Positions 1 through 14,630 of a DNA stretch of 64,000 nt are shown here, piece after piece (the stretch's first letter is position 1; each line of letters starts with the position of its first letter). The stretch comes from Chrysomallon squamiferum (Eukaryota; Mollusca; Gastropoda; Neomphalida; Peltospiridae), in contig CM022669.1 in the NCBI GenBank assembly GCA_012295275.1, forward strand, positions 9,941,989 through 10,005,988, read 5' to 3'. Made by a program: the position numbers and the translations under genes. The notes under the pieces were generated by a model that did not search any database, had not been told where the DNA came from, and saw only the letters and a list, made by a program, of their open reading frames with translations.

Positions 1-906
1 GACGGTGAACTGAACTGTTCATGTCTATAAGAAGGTGTATTTAAACATCTGTAACAGCAGATCAATAAAAAAAAAGAGCAGGTTTATGCTCCGAGTACAA
101 AATCATGTTTACGTTTGGTACCTAATGATCTTTAACATAGCAGTGGGATGAGATGTCGACTTTCATTCTTTTCTTCTCAACCTGCTACAACATCCACTTA
201 TTGGATGGAATAGAAAACATCGCACAGGCTGCCGTGGGTAAATTCCACAGCCTCCATTTATTGAAACGTTCCAAGCCGAACTCATAAATATTCGATGAGT
301 TTAAAAAGCTGACATTTGTTTTAATTCACTTGTCAATAATATCCACGTCTTTAATAGTTTTTCAGATCGCTTTATTTTATCTTTTCGCTCGTAAAATAAA
401 AAAAAATAATATAAACGTTCTTTCTTTGTTGTTTTTTCTCTATCTGTGGCTCTTTTTTTTTTCTTTTGAAAATTTAATTCACAGAATGACGCTCTTAACA
501 AACTGTCTGATGCAAAAATGTTCTGAGTGTATTGTTTAATTAAATATTCCTCCCTTCCGTTGTGAAATTTTACAGTGTTTGATCATACATTGAATCCTCC
601 TACGAAAACTGCCAATCCTTTCTGGTACTGTAAAATCTGTTATTACTCTCAAAAGACCAAAACTAATACGCCTTTTTAAAATATAATTAATTAAAATTTT
701 ATTTATCTACTAATTTTGTGAATGTCAGTAAGTACAAGTACATATACATGTATGAATGTATGTATGTATGTGTGTATGTATGAGTGTGTGTTTGTGAGTG
801 TGCATATATATTCATACGCATATTCATGCCTAAATACATTCCTATATCCATCCATCCATTCATAGCTGCACGAATACATGCGTATGCGTGCAGACATACA
901 TACGCA

Positions 907-945
<39 letters not shown>

Positions 946-1500
946 ATACACACACACATGTATGTATTTATGGGTGAGTACATTAACAAAGTAAAACCAA
1001 GAAAGTCGTAAATTAAACGACACAGAAAGGTTACAGAACGTCACTAAATGGAAACTTGTTTTATTAGTCCCTGCAGGTAAAGGGATTGGTTTCTCAACAT
1101 TATCTGAATTAAATATCAATATTTCATGAAATATCGATGTACTGGCTACCCTTCCACTAATCATCAACAAAATACAAAAAAAAAAAAAAAAAAAAAAAAA
1201 ATGGCGTAGCATTAATTGGCGATATCGGTATACTGACACGTGGTATTTAAACGTCCCTACGTGAACTTGTTCCAGTATCGTTACTCGTCGCAACTTGAAC
1301 GTTTTCCCAGTTGTTAACTTGTCAACCGAACCCTCGCTGACGTTAATTCATAAAACTCTTCGTCGTTCGGACTGGTTCGTTTAATGGTTTTTTTTTTCGA
1401 ATTTGTAAATGAATTTGCCCTCTAAGTCAGAAAACAGACTGTACGGCGTCTTTAAAAAACGATAACGCTTTTTAGTTTATTATTATTATTATTATTATTT

Positions 1501-1532
<32 letters not shown>

Positions 1533-1663
1533 TTTTTTGCCCTTTATACGTATCATCATCATGAAAAGATTTTATTCTGTTTAAGTCACTGAAGTGTAGC
1601 AGGCACGTAACACTCACAAACATTATTAACGTATTCCATTTATATTGTGTGGCTTCTTTTCTA

Positions 1664-1743
<80 letters not shown>

Positions 1744-4275
1744 AATGAATCGAAAAAAACATAACAACATTAAAAAGAAAAGAAACAGAAAACTAAAGAC
1801 TACGTTAAGAATGCCTAAACTGTAATCGACGTTTTTTCCACTAAGACAAATAGAAATTATCTTTAAACTCACAAATCAAACATTTTCTTCACTTTTACAT
1901 CCGCGTTTCTTTCTTTCTTTTTTCTTTTCTTTTTTTTTTTTCTTTTTTTTTTCTTTTCGCCGCTATTTATCTATGACTTCTCCTAATTGCCCAGCTTGAT
2001 GTATCAGGAGGTAATAGACAAAAAGTGAATCGGGCCAGAAACCTGAATTAGATCTGACAATCACAGTGTTTACAGTCTGATGAAATTGAGCAGCATGAAA
2101 TCTTATTTACAATTTAAACTACTGCTGTGAATTAACGTTGACGATATTGAAGATGACGACGTCGACGTTGTTGATGATGATAATGATTATGCTAGTATCG
2201 TTGATTATCAGAGATGCGGTGAACATGGTGATTATGATGATGATTATAGTGAAGGCAGAGTTGATCGTAGCATTGGTGGTTGTCGTGGTTATGATGGTGA
2301 TGACAGAAGTTATGCAGTTGATGATGATAATTGTGGTGGTAGTGGTGATTAATGTTGATTTAGGACATTTTTATGATGGTGATGGTATGGTGATAGTATT
2401 GTCTATTAATAATTATCATTGTACAGAAATGAGCATGACAGTGGTGATGCGGAATACGATGTGTATGTGTATATATATATATGTGTGTGTAATTATAGAT
2501 TTGTTCACTATTAAAAAAAAAAAAAGAATGAATTCTAGAACTAGAAAAAGAAAGGAGAATGGAATGGACAAAAGTAATGATCAAAGTAAAGTCTGGTCAT
2601 GTTGATGATGGTTAAGCGGATGAATGACGCAGTGATTATGTTAATGAGGATGATAATTACGGTTGTGATGACAATAAAATCGACTGCGTTGTCAGGTCTT
2701 GTTAAATTTAGAAATCGATGAGTTATTTCTTAGACTGGTACCAAGAATTAGAAACAAGGTCAGTTTTATTTAGCATGGAATATGCTTGAATAAGTGTCCG
2801 GTTTAATAAAGGAGAAGAAGAAAAAAGAAGAAGAAGAAGAAGAAGAAGAAGAAGAAGAAGAAGAAGAAGAAGGAGAAGAAGAAAAGTCAGGAGGAGGAGG
2901 TGGAGAAGGAGGAAATAAAAACACTAAAAAACAACAGCAATGGAGCCTTCTTATTTCCGCTTACTTGTCTTTAAAATTTTAATTCTTAAAAAACAAACCC
3001 GTTTTCGAAAACAGTGTATCTGTGTTATTTAATAATACTGCTCTTTACAATTCTAGATCTTAAAATATTGAACCGTTTTTAACCAGGTCATGGCCTATTT
3101 AATAGCGTTCAATCCAATCTGCTAGACGTAGTATCAGGTTTCCCTTGACGACAATGTTAATATTTTATTCCGAAAAACTTGAAATAAGCCGCGTATCGGA
3201 GCAGAACAGAATCCACATAAACACAGACCTATCCGGCGTTTAATCTGAGCCATGAAAATAGAGTGTCATTCTGAAGGCAAAATTAATTTTCTCAGAATTG
3301 TTCTATGTGCGTTTTTTTTTTTTTTTTTTTTTTCCGTTTTGTTAGTCCTAAACGGATTTCAGTGTCAAAGGTTCCATGGGTTAACAACTGTTATTGAAAT
3401 ATAATTAAAAGTAAGAAAGCCATCTGAACAACGGAAAGGAACTGTTACTTTGTTAATTCAGAAATGACGGTCAGCGTTACGGTGTTACTGCACGCGATAG
3501 CAGTACTTTCGCGTTTAACTGGAAACGAAATCATTCACAAATTGTTCTCGTGTGGGTTGTTTGATTTATGCGAGGTTTCCAGCTGCATGTAAGAATTTCT
3601 GCCCACTCAGAAAATAGGCATCAAGATCTCATTATAAAAGAGTTCTACTTGAGTGATTTTAATGTCACGTTTTATTTCCTCAACCTTTTTTTTTATTATT
3701 ATTATTCCTTTTTCTTTTTTTTTTTTTCTTTATCTCATCCTTTTTCTCTCCATCTTTTCCTTTTTTTAGTTCTTAATCGCTTCTTTTTCTCTATCCATTT
3801 TTTATTTTATTTTTACTGTATGTCTTCTAATATTTCTTTCTTACATTTTACCTCATTTTGTGTTCCTTTAATTTTCCTAATTTCATACTACTTTTTATAT
3901 TTTTTCTTCTGTTCTTTCTTCTTTTTCTTCCTTCTATGTTTTTTACTTTTGTCAAATCAATTTCAATTTAGATCACTTCAAAAGACATTTTTTTTTTTTT
4001 TTTTTTTATTTTAATGTTTTTTTATCACATCATAAAACAATCTGCTTTTTTTAAACCTCCAACTAATAACATGTGCAAAACCTTTAAATATCAGTTCATA
4101 CACTATTCATTCATTCGTTGGTTTGTTCGTTCATTAATGTATTCCTTCATTCGCTCGTTCGTTTTTTCATTTATTCGTTCGTTTATTGCTTGTTTCATTT
4201 TGAAAGCCTATGAGAAATCTAAATGGTTTGATCACATTATTATAATAACTTCGTTTTCAGAGTTTCTGTTTCCAT

Positions 4276-4308
<33 letters not shown>

Positions 4309-5149
4309 ATTCATTCATTAAGAAAAAAACACACAAAAAACAACTTCATTTACCTTTTACGACGAATAATAATATCTTTGTTAAACGACATCCAAATAAA
4401 TTTTGATTTTAACAGTAATTCGGAAACAAATTTACGTACCAAGAAAACACGATGAAAAAAAAACGTATAAAACGAGGAACTGATGTAAATAACGTAGATA
4501 GGTTCAAGACACACGATATTTTCACCATTTAACTTACATGTATATTATACTGTAGTGTCCCTACCAACAGTATTAAACATGTAATAAATAACTTACTGTA
4601 CGATATGAATAAAAACTAAAAAAATGCGAATTACTATCATGGCGTTCAAACACACTGCTTAATATTCTTCTTTTCATCCGTCCAAATCGACGTAACTACG
4701 AAACGATAAGGACGTTAACCGAAATTTGATGTCGACGTGAGTGCGAAATGAACGTAAAAAGATCAAGCATACATCGAAAACCCTGTGAACTGCACTAAAG
4801 ATAAATCTACTTAAGCTATTTTTTTTGTATACTTCTTATAGGCAACAGCAAAATATCTTCTTTTTTTCAATTTAATTTCACACATCTTCCGTTCAACTGG
4901 AAAACACGAATCATATTCTTCGAAATAATGTATTCAATCACTGATATTTTAAGAAACAAAAACCAAACAAAACCAAAGCCTAACCACGCATTCATACGTG
5001 GACAAATCCAGCCATTCTCCAGTCTAACTAACAGGCCTCAAAGTTTATCAGTGTGTTCACGACTTGAACCAAGTCACACGTGCTGTATTTTCGGCGCTGC
5101 TACTACACAAAACGTTCAGTTTATCGAGAGAGAAAAAAAAAAGATAAAT
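1..5149. other. Gene-free AT-rich DNA with many simple repeats
   Basis: I see no supportable gene here. Visible structures are a GTAT/CA field at about 720-960, a poly-A run at about 1177-1200, a TTA run at about 1480-1530, a pure (CT)n tract at 1666-1740, T-rich runs at 1905-1960, an imperfect GAT trinucleotide field at 2130-2360, a GAA tract at about 2821-2880, a poly-T run at 3314-3334, a long T-rich stretch at 3690-4020, an ATTC/GTTC tetranucleotide stretch at 4110-4190 and TTTA at 4278-4305. The open frames in these stretches are low-complexity translations of the repeats. Confidence 0.75.
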
Positions 5150-5268
5150 TAATGTGTCGCGAGTCCTTCGTGATTTTTCTTGTACTGAATGATCCAACAC
5201 TTTTGGTTCCGTTTCGTCCGAACCGGGCCCATTACGTCGTCCTGGAGGCCCGATTAAGTAAGTGAAAA
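5150..5268 (+). other. Small GC-richer patch ending in a donor-like site
   Basis: This short patch is richer in GC and CpG than its AT-rich surroundings. One plus-strand frame stays open across it for 38 codons and then meets TGA. A sequence resembling a 5' splice site (AAGTAAGTG) overlaps its right end. It could be an isolated exon or a fragment of an old repeat. There is no second exon or family resemblance to support a gene, so I name no function. Confidence 0.15.
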
Positions 5269-5269
5269 T

Positions 5270-7290
5270 TAAGATTGATCGTGTTTTTCACCCATAAATA
5301 TATTATTAATTCTTATTTAAAATTGTTTCGGGCTTTCTGGGGAGACTGTAGTGACTGTATCGCTGTCGAACTGTAATGATTATAAATATCCCTGTGTTTT
5401 ACTTGAGGGACAAATATCAGCTATTCGTGTGCGATGAAGGGTTTAAGGTATTTGCTGAGGTTTTATTTCATTTCACTAACCCTTTCAGTGATGAATATAG
5501 GAGCAGTAGTAATCGTTGTTGTTATTGGTGTCAGTGCTAATGTTGTTGTGGCGGCAGTAATAGTGATGGTGATGGTGTGGTGGTGGTAGTTATAACAGTA
5601 GCAGCAGCGGTATCATTAGTAACCGTAGCAGTAGTAATAGTAATAGTAGTAGTAGTAATAGTAGCAATAGTAGTAGTAATAGTAATAGTAGTAACAGTAG
5701 TAGTAGTAATAGTAGTAGTAGCAGTAGTAGTAATAGTAGTAGTAGTAGTAGTAGTAATACAATAGCAGGCAGATACATGTTTTGGCTAATCAAAGCATAA
5801 ACGATAGCAAGATAAACAGACAGAGCTATTCTTACTCAAATAAAGAAAGAGTTTATGTTTATAATCATTAGACACAAAAGAACAATTACAAAATAGTCAG
5901 ATGATGAGAACTGAACAGAAAATTACACAAAATCGCCATTCTGTCCAAAACAGTTTGTTGAGAAAAGCCCACACAGTTAAGTAACTCGTACTACAACGTG
6001 TTCTGTTTTTGAAATCGTTATGAAATCAGAAACATCGATAACAGAGTAGATGTAATTATATCTGACAGCAAGTTGATCAGACTCAGTCCAATAAAGATAA
6101 AGTTCATTTTCAGAACACAAAAGATTAAACACGAATTTGTAAGTCGAAGTATGTAAGTCGACAGTCAAAGATCGACGTTATGATAACATATAAATTTAGT
6201 CTGATTGTTATTAGATTTTGTTTTCTGCTTTCACATATATAAACATATACATATATCTATACATACAAACATACACATATACACACAAAAACATGCATAC
6301 ATACATACATATTCATAAATACATACATAAATACACATACATACATACAAACGTACATACATACATTCATTCATCCATTCATACATTACATAGAAACAAT
6401 ATAATATAGCATATAGAACAAAGAAATAAAAGACAATTAAAATAATGGTCTTCCAGTTGTGCAGTCAATTATTAATTTATATAAATGAATGGATTACTAC
6501 ATATGATCCTCTCGGGTGCAAAGTAATTGTTTCTGCTAATGACCTGAACAGCTCATGCCACTCTAAATTTAAAATAATTTATTTAAAATAACAAGGAAAG
6601 AATATGCTGTTCAAAAGATCATTAATGTATTAGATCAGTTCAAGCACCTAAATGTAATTTTTTTTTTTATCTGTATGTGTATGTATATATATAACTCTTT
6701 TTCTAATACAGAAAGTCCTATTTTAATTCTAAATCATTAGATTTATGATATTGACTTTTCGGTTCTTTCCCATTTTGAAAATACGTCTTAGCTTCAGATT
6801 ATTGTAACAATTTGTGCTTTGGGATTGAAATGCCGTCAGCATAATCTACGATTTGCGTCGTGATGTTGAAACTGATTATAGACTTTCCATATCTCTTTTT
6901 TCATTTCTGTTTAATTTTCTGAGAAACACATAACAAACGTCTGGGCTGACGCCTGAAGTATGCGATCAAACACAAAACCACGATCTGCTGAATGAAAAAC
7001 TGTGATGTTCTTTAAACTGAATGAAGAAAATGTTAATTAGGAGCATCTCAGTGTTCTCTTACATTAAAATTTAATAACTGTTTGTAATTCTGACTTGGTA
7101 AATGATGATGTGCAAAATAAAACAGCTCATTACACTACGGTCTGTTTTTATTGAAAAGAAACAAGGGATTTTTTTTTCACATATACCTTCCCGTTAACAG
7201 GATAAAAAATATTATAATGTTTGAAATATTAATCGCGATGCACTCGATAGATCGGGAAACAGCACGAAATGGTAGCCTCTGATGTATACT
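5270..7290. other. Non-coding stretch with GTA and ATAC microsatellites
   Basis: No gene is visible. Positions about 5500-5765 are an imperfect GTA/AGT trinucleotide field, which accounts for the poly-valine and poly-leucine frames on both strands. Positions about 6230-6390 are an ATAC tetranucleotide field. The rest is unremarkable AT-rich DNA. Confidence 0.7.
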
Positions 7291-7291
7291 A

Positions 7292-7695
<404 letters not shown>

Positions 7696-7699
7696 GTGT

Positions 7700-8778
7700 C
7701 TGTAAATAATCTATGTATATGTCTCTCTGTCTGCCTGTCTGTCTGTCTATTTAATGTAAGCAGTCTTTCTATGATGAAAGACCTCATTACAAAGTCATAT
7801 ACAGACGTACATACATACATACATGCATATATAACTCTCGTTTCTAAAACGGTAAATATTTTTTTGATGAAATGAAATGAAGATCAGTCATGACAAACGG
7901 ATATTAGACACCCTAGTTAATAACCGCGTCCATGACTGGAACCTCCAACTGCTTCATCAAGAGAAACACCAAACAAATCCGCTGTCGTCTTTCTACAGTC
8001 CGCGAGACCATCCAGTAATATCGGCGACCAATTTATAAACCATTTTCCGTCTTCTTTCATCTTTATTGGTCATTATTTGTCAAACGAAAACAAAATGGAG
8101 ACCATAACAAGTTTTCTTAAAATTTATTTTCTGATTTTTATTTTTCTGACAGTAGTAGTGACACTCTGTTAATGTTAAATGTTTCAAAATACTGGCTCTT
8201 GTTTGTAGACAATTTGCGTGAAAATGGACATGGAGCTTAGGCTTTTTTTATTCTCAGTGAATGTTAAAATTAATGTAAAATAATATTTTTAAGTTCTAGA
8301 CATATGACAGAAATAAAAGGAAATCATTCTTTATATCTTTCTTTTTCCTTAAAAAGAAATGTTTTAAATTTTTTTTTTTTTTTTTTTTTGCCCATAAACT
8401 TAATTATATAAATAAAACATTTTCTTATCAAATTATCATCTACATTTATTGGGACTTTAATTGAATAAAATTATACAATTTTCAGCATTGTTCATCACTG
8501 AATTGCACGTCGGTTTTCTTTATATGAAAATAGATTGTTAAGCATCTTTGTGAATCAAACTGGGTTCATTAACGATTGTTTGTAGACAAATTTGTGCAGT
8601 CTAATTTCGGTCACGCTGCCCTAAACTCGCGTGTTAGCACTTCACATGTTATTTTAGCAGTGTTTACTGGGGAATTCGGAGCAGCAGAATTTTATGGTTT
8701 TGCAAGTTGTGCAGTAATATGAATTTAATGTGAACTAAATCGAGTTTTACTAGAATCACTACTGTTATGAGGAAACGA

Positions 8779-8780
<2 letters not shown>
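7700..8780. other. Non-coding, nothing recognised
   Basis: AT-rich sequence with a short CATA run at about 7808-7830 and a poly-T run at about 8370-8390. I see no gene, RNA or mobile element here. Confidence 0.6.
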
Positions 8781-8816
<36 letters not shown>

Positions 8817-8970
8817 TGACGACGATGATCATGATCAGAAGAAGAAGAAGAAGAAGGATAAGGAATAATAGTTGTGTAACAGTAGTGGTGGTGGTGGTGA
8901 TAGCAGTAGTAGTAGTGATAGATAGTAGTAGTAGTAGGGGAGGCGGTAGTAATAGCAGTTCTAGTAGTAA

Positions 8971-9026
<56 letters not shown>

Positions 9027-9225
9027 ATAGTAAAAGCAGCGGCAGCAGTACTAATAGTAGTAGTGCTAGTAGTAATAAAAAGTGTAGTGTAAGTAAATGT
9101 GTTGCTGGTTGTGGTGGTAGTAGTGGTGATGGTGGTAGTAGTAGTGACAGTATTAGTAGTTGTTATAGTTACAGTTGTAATACTAGTTGCTGCTGTAATA
9201 GTAGCACAAATAAAAGTAATAGTTA
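8781..9225 (+). repeat. Compound trinucleotide field (AAT, AAG, AGT)
   Basis: The field starts with (AAT)n at 8781-8812, passes through AGA/AAG triplets and becomes a long imperfect AGT/AGC field. A 158-residue serine-rich frame spans it, but its composition is fully explained by AGT triplets and it lacks any non-repetitive domain, so I do not call it a gene. Confidence 0.9.
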
Positions 9226-9421
9226 CAGTAAGTTCTTAAAAGAAATACTTTTTGTTCTAGAAGTGACAGTTTTTGAAAATTTTGAAAAATAATTACAAAT
9301 GTTCACGTTTTTTCATAAACCACGTTTACTTCCTTATTTATTTACCGTAACTGAGCTGTTGATATATTATTTCCAAATATGGAATCATTCATTGTCTAAT
9401 TCTTCTTCTTTTTTTTCTGCT

Positions 9422-9457
<36 letters not shown>

Positions 9458-10005
9458 TTTTTTCCAATGTACTATTATTTTGCTGTACAATTATTTATTT
9501 GTTTAGCTGCCCTGAAAAACTCCCTCTGCGCACCGCAGAGGCGAAATGTACGTACAACAACAAACTGAAACGACATACGCCAGATGGCGCACCGTACTCC
9601 GATCCGCGGATATTATCATTGACAGAATGTTTGTTCAGAAATTAATTAAAAATTAAAAAAAGCTCTCTAACTGAATGTATGGTTACTTCTGTTCTAGGCA
9701 CTTTTTGTTTTCTAAAGGATTATGAATGCACTGTCATATTTATCAACGCATCTAAATTATTTGATTACATCTTTCATGTGAATTCACCTTTGGGAATTTT
9801 CCACATGTAGCGTTTTAATATATATATATTTTTTCGAGTTAATAATATTTTTTTTTTCTCTTTCCCCCAAGACACATGATGAGAAATAAAGAAATAAAAA
9901 TAATAATAGCAGAGCATGATGCTCATGCATAAGTACAACAGACAGTTGTATCTAAAATACTGTGTAGTATAATTTATTTATTGACTGATTTTGTTATCTG
10001 TTCAT
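9226..10005. other. Non-coding, poly-T tract
   Basis: AT-rich DNA with a poly-T run at about 9423-9455. Around 9510-9610 there is a somewhat GC-richer patch. I find no gene or element I can name. Confidence 0.6.
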
Positions 10006-10089
<84 letters not shown>

Positions 10090-10280
10090 ATTTATTGTAT
10101 TAATTCATTTATTTAATTTTAATGTATTATATTATTTTAATTTTATTTGTATGTGGATGGATGGATCTATCCATCTACTTATCTATCTCTATCTATATAT
10201 CTGTCTGTCTGTCTGTCTATTTATAAAAGTATATCTGTCTATCTCTGTTGTTTTTTTCACCTTTCTTTTTTTCCTAATAT
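10006..10280 (+). repeat. Dispersed repeat, copy 1: (CT)n plus shared 170-bp body
   Basis: A (CT)n tract (about 10,006-10,085) is followed by a body with TTTAATTTTAATGTATTATA, then GGATGGATGGAT, ATCT and CTGT tetranucleotides, then a T-rich end. The same order and wording recur at 14,366-14,630. The repeat family therefore carries its own microsatellites. The family is not recognised. Confidence 0.75.
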
Positions 10281-12430
10281 AATAAATTATTTAGGTGCTG
10301 ATTTGTAGAGCGATCGAAAGAATAAATAAATAACTACACACTACAAAGACATTAAAAACTGAACCGTAGATTAAAAAATAAATAAATAAAAATAAAATAA
10401 AATGTTTATAATAAAGCTTGGTAATGAGTCACTATGTACAAAAGATTTGAGAAAAGTGGGCGTCGCTACTGTGGTAGATATAAATAAATGAGTGGAATGA
10501 GTTATGTCAATGAGAAATAAAAGCTATTGATATACTGGGAAGATCAGTTCATGTATACAAAGGTTTTGGATGATATTTTTGTTCTTTGGGGTTTTCTTTT
10601 ATTTATTTATTTATTTATTTATATATTTATTTATTTATGTATTTATTTATTTAATTTTGTTTGTTTGTATGTTGTTGTTTTTTTTTTTGTTGGTTTTTTT
10701 TTGGGGTTTTACTGCTGTTTGTTCTTAATGTTGTTGTTTTGTATATATAATATATATATATATTTTTTTTTTGTCCCATGGTTTTTATTTTATTATTTTG
10801 GTGGTGTGTTTCTGTATGTATTTTTTTATTATTATTATTTATTTATTTTTTTTCGCTTTTAAAAACATTTTATAGCTTTTTGTTGTTTCATTTTGGAGAT
10901 TTTCTTAAACAGTTCCGTCACATATCTAAGAAAAATGGACACGTTAATTCCGACGAAACGTGACGAAACGAATTATTATTTCAAACGAAACGTATCACAT
11001 ATTGAATAAACAATAAAACAACAAAAATGAAAATGATTTACAAGTAGTTATCACACGACTGATGAAAGCATCATACAAACGAAAAACAACAAAAAAAGCA
11101 GATTAATTTCATTTCTATTATCTGAAATCTGTGAACGGAACTATTTTACTCATTCCCTGTATTATAAACAACTCAATAAACATTTGGATTTTTGTTTTAT
11201 TTCCAAGATAAAATTAATATTTAACGCACATTAATTTTGATCTGATCGTTACTCAATATGTGTCGGTTTATTCCGTTGCATTACGGTCGTTTTCGTTAAA
11301 ACAATAGTCCCGTTTCGTACTTTTGGCTTTAAAGATGCATATTTCATGCTTCAGGCTTAAAACATGGCCGTTTTATAGCACTGGCTCGAAAGAATATCTA
11401 TTAGGAATGATTTATAAATACCAGTTAATATAAAACGTGTTAACGTATCATCAAACAAATCATTTCTTCGGTTTGCCATTCACACGATGAAAAAGCTGGA
11501 AATCTGATTACAGTTAAAAAGCTATTTTAATCAGAAGCTATTGAAAATAATTGCTGTCTGCCCGCAGACGCTTTATCACTGTTTTCTGATTAAGAGAACG
11601 TTTAGTAATAACAGACGACAGTATTTATAAGAACATCCAGTGAGCTGGGTGTTGATTTTTCAGACTTCTGTTACGTTCGATCGAAACGTAAAAACTCAAA
11701 ATTCTAGAACGTTCCATGATGTTACTGTTTAACCTTTCAAATAAACCAAAGGAAACTGCGATGAAACACGATTTAATAGATAGTGTTCTAAAAACTTAGT
11801 GGAAATAATAGTCTATGTTGAATAAATAATAATATTAACAACCACCGTTATGAATATTATAGGTTATAATAATAAAAATAATACTATAATAACAACAAAT
11901 ATAATCAAGAGATTGCAGACAAAAACCGGGTACTTCTGAAATACTGTATAGAAACCATTAAACAAAGGCTCTGTTCTTTATAAACCAGAACGAGGTGCAT
12001 TTGTATGGAGAGTAAAATGATTCTAACAGCACCAGGTAATCCGCAAATTGTTCTCTCTCTTTCTTTCTGTCGGACCGTTATAGAAAAAGTTCATGACGGT
12101 GTAAACCTCCAGGGTGTGTCTGTTTGTAACGCTTAGACTCTGATAATGAAGAATGGCCGCTAGCTAGCTGCCCGTGATGCCCGAGGGAGAGTGGCCAAAT
12201 AAACGAGGTATCGTTTCCATTGCTGAATCCCAACAATAACACAAGTATATTATTTATGAGGCGATGATGACCGTTAGTTTGATTGTTTATCATTAGCGAC
12301 TGCTCTGTGTCAGTTGTTCACTGCTTCTATGACCAGTTTTGCTTTGCTTTTCTGCCTTGCGTTTTTGTCGTTTTTTTACCTTAATTTTGTATTCTTTTTT
12401 TCTTGCTTGTTTATGACGACTTGTGTGTGT
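10281..12430. other. Non-coding AT-rich stretch
   Basis: This stretch contains an (ATTT)n field at about 10,590-10,650 and long T-rich runs to 10,860. From 10,900 to 12,300 the sequence is less repetitive, but I see no exon, RNA gene or transposon signature. A 71-codon minus-strand frame at 12,078-12,293 has no recognisable domain and is not called. Confidence 0.6.
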
Positions 12431-12954
12431 CTAAATGCATGCATGCATGTATGTATGTATGTATGTATGTGTGTGTGTGTATGTATGTATGTATGTATGT
12501 ATGTATGTATGTATGTATGTGTGTGTGTGTATGAATGTGTGTGAGTGTATGTATGAATGTACATATATAGGTATTTGTGTATGTATTGATGTATATATGT
12601 ATATATGATGTATGATGTATGTATGTATATGTTGTATATGTATATATTTATGTATGCAATTATCTACGTTCGTATGAACCTATATATGTATGCATGTATT
12701 TTTATAGGTGTGTGTATGTGAGAGTCTGTGTGTGTGTCTGTGTGTGTCTGTATGCATATAATATTTATCATATGTTTTTTGTATACATATATGTGAGTAG
12801 ATCTGTTTGTAAATCTTTTATTTTTCAAATTTATCCGGTCAAGTTATGAACATTTGAAGTAAAACATACATACATACATACATACATATATACATACATA
12901 CATACATACATACATACATACATACATACATACATACATACATACATACATACA

Positions 12955-12988
<34 letters not shown>

Positions 12989-13005
12989 CATACATACATA
13001 AATAC
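12431..13005. repeat. (GTAT)n and (ACAT)n tetranucleotide fields
   Basis: The left part (12,438-12,560) is GTAT with GT runs. The right part (about 12,866-13,000) is the complementary ACAT array of about 135 bp. The two arrays are in opposite orientation about 300 bp apart and could form a hairpin. All frames here are repeat translations. Confidence 0.9.
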
Positions 13006-13640
<635 letters not shown>

Positions 13641-13649
13641 CTCTGTTTC

Positions 13650-14365
13650 TCTCATTCTGTCTAGCTGGGTGTTTTTTTGTTTTTTTTTCTCTCTCACACA
13701 CATTTTTTATTTTTTTATCTTACTTACTTCATATATATATATATATATAATTTTTTTTTTCTCTTATATACTTTGTCTCCCTGAAACTCTTTTATCAGTC
13801 TCTCTTCTTTAGCCTCATTTTATATCTCTCAAGGTCAATGAAGAACATTCCTAATTCAATGGGCGAAACGCGCCCACGAAGTTCGGTATTATAATTTTGT
13901 TCCGAAACCGTCGTTCCAGAATATGTCTTTCATTATTAAACTGTCATAAGATATAAAAATAGCTCTATTTGACCTTTTGTATGTAGGTCAGGATTGACTG
14001 ACAGCCGATATTAATTAACTCCCTTGCAAACTGACTCCAAAAACGACCGAAATGGACCAATGGACTTCAAATAAGGAACATTATAACTGAAATACGGGAT
14101 ATAAATAAAACGCTTTTCCTAATGGAGTTTAATTTTCCATTTCTGCTTCAGCTAATGCAGCAGATTTGTTCCTAAAGCGACGAACGAAAACAGAAGTAAA
14201 TGTGTATTATGTTTTTAATAAACTCGTATAAAAGTTTAATTATCAACATGGTGTAATTGTTTTGTTTGGTTCTTGTTTCTCTGGGTCATTGATGTAAATA
14301 ATAATGATATTCCCTTTAGACTGTAATGAATATGTGAGGTCTGTGTCTCTTCCTCTTTCTTTCTC
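13650..14365. other. Non-coding, nothing recognised
   Basis: AT-rich sequence without repeats of note, except a short perfect stem (GGGCG, five-base loop, CGCCC) at about 13,861-13,875. No gene is supported. Confidence 0.55.
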
Positions 14366-14371
14366 CTTGTT

Positions 14372-14456
<85 letters not shown>

Positions 14457-14538
14457 TTTAATTTTAATGTATTATATTATTTTAATTTTACTTATATATG
14501 GATGGATGGATTTATCCATCTATTTATCTTTCTATCTA

Positions 14539-14569
<31 letters not shown>

Positions 14570-14630
14570 ATTTATAAATGTATGTCTGTCTATCTCGGTT
14601 TTTTCATCTTTCTTATTTTATGTCTATATT
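14366..14630 (+). repeat. Dispersed repeat, copy 2
   Basis: This is a second copy of the element at 10,006-10,280. It has a (CT)n tract to about 14,450, then the same TTTAATTTTAATGTATTATA body, GGATGGATGGAT, ATCT and CTGT runs and a T-rich end. Substitutions and different repeat numbers separate the copies, so the duplication is not very recent. Confidence 0.75.

Noticed and set aside
3568-4406. Two adjacent plus-strand frames of 148 and 130 residues
   Set aside because: Extreme Phe/Leu/Ser composition from T-rich DNA, with no recognisable domain.
8816-9292. 158-residue serine-rich frame
   Set aside because: Almost wholly AGT/AGC triplets of an imperfect trinucleotide field. The other frames are equally low-complexity, and there is no signal peptide or conserved domain.
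12866-13000. CRISPR-like or satellite array
   Set aside because: A plain ACAT tetranucleotide microsatellite with no spacers, in a eukaryotic context.
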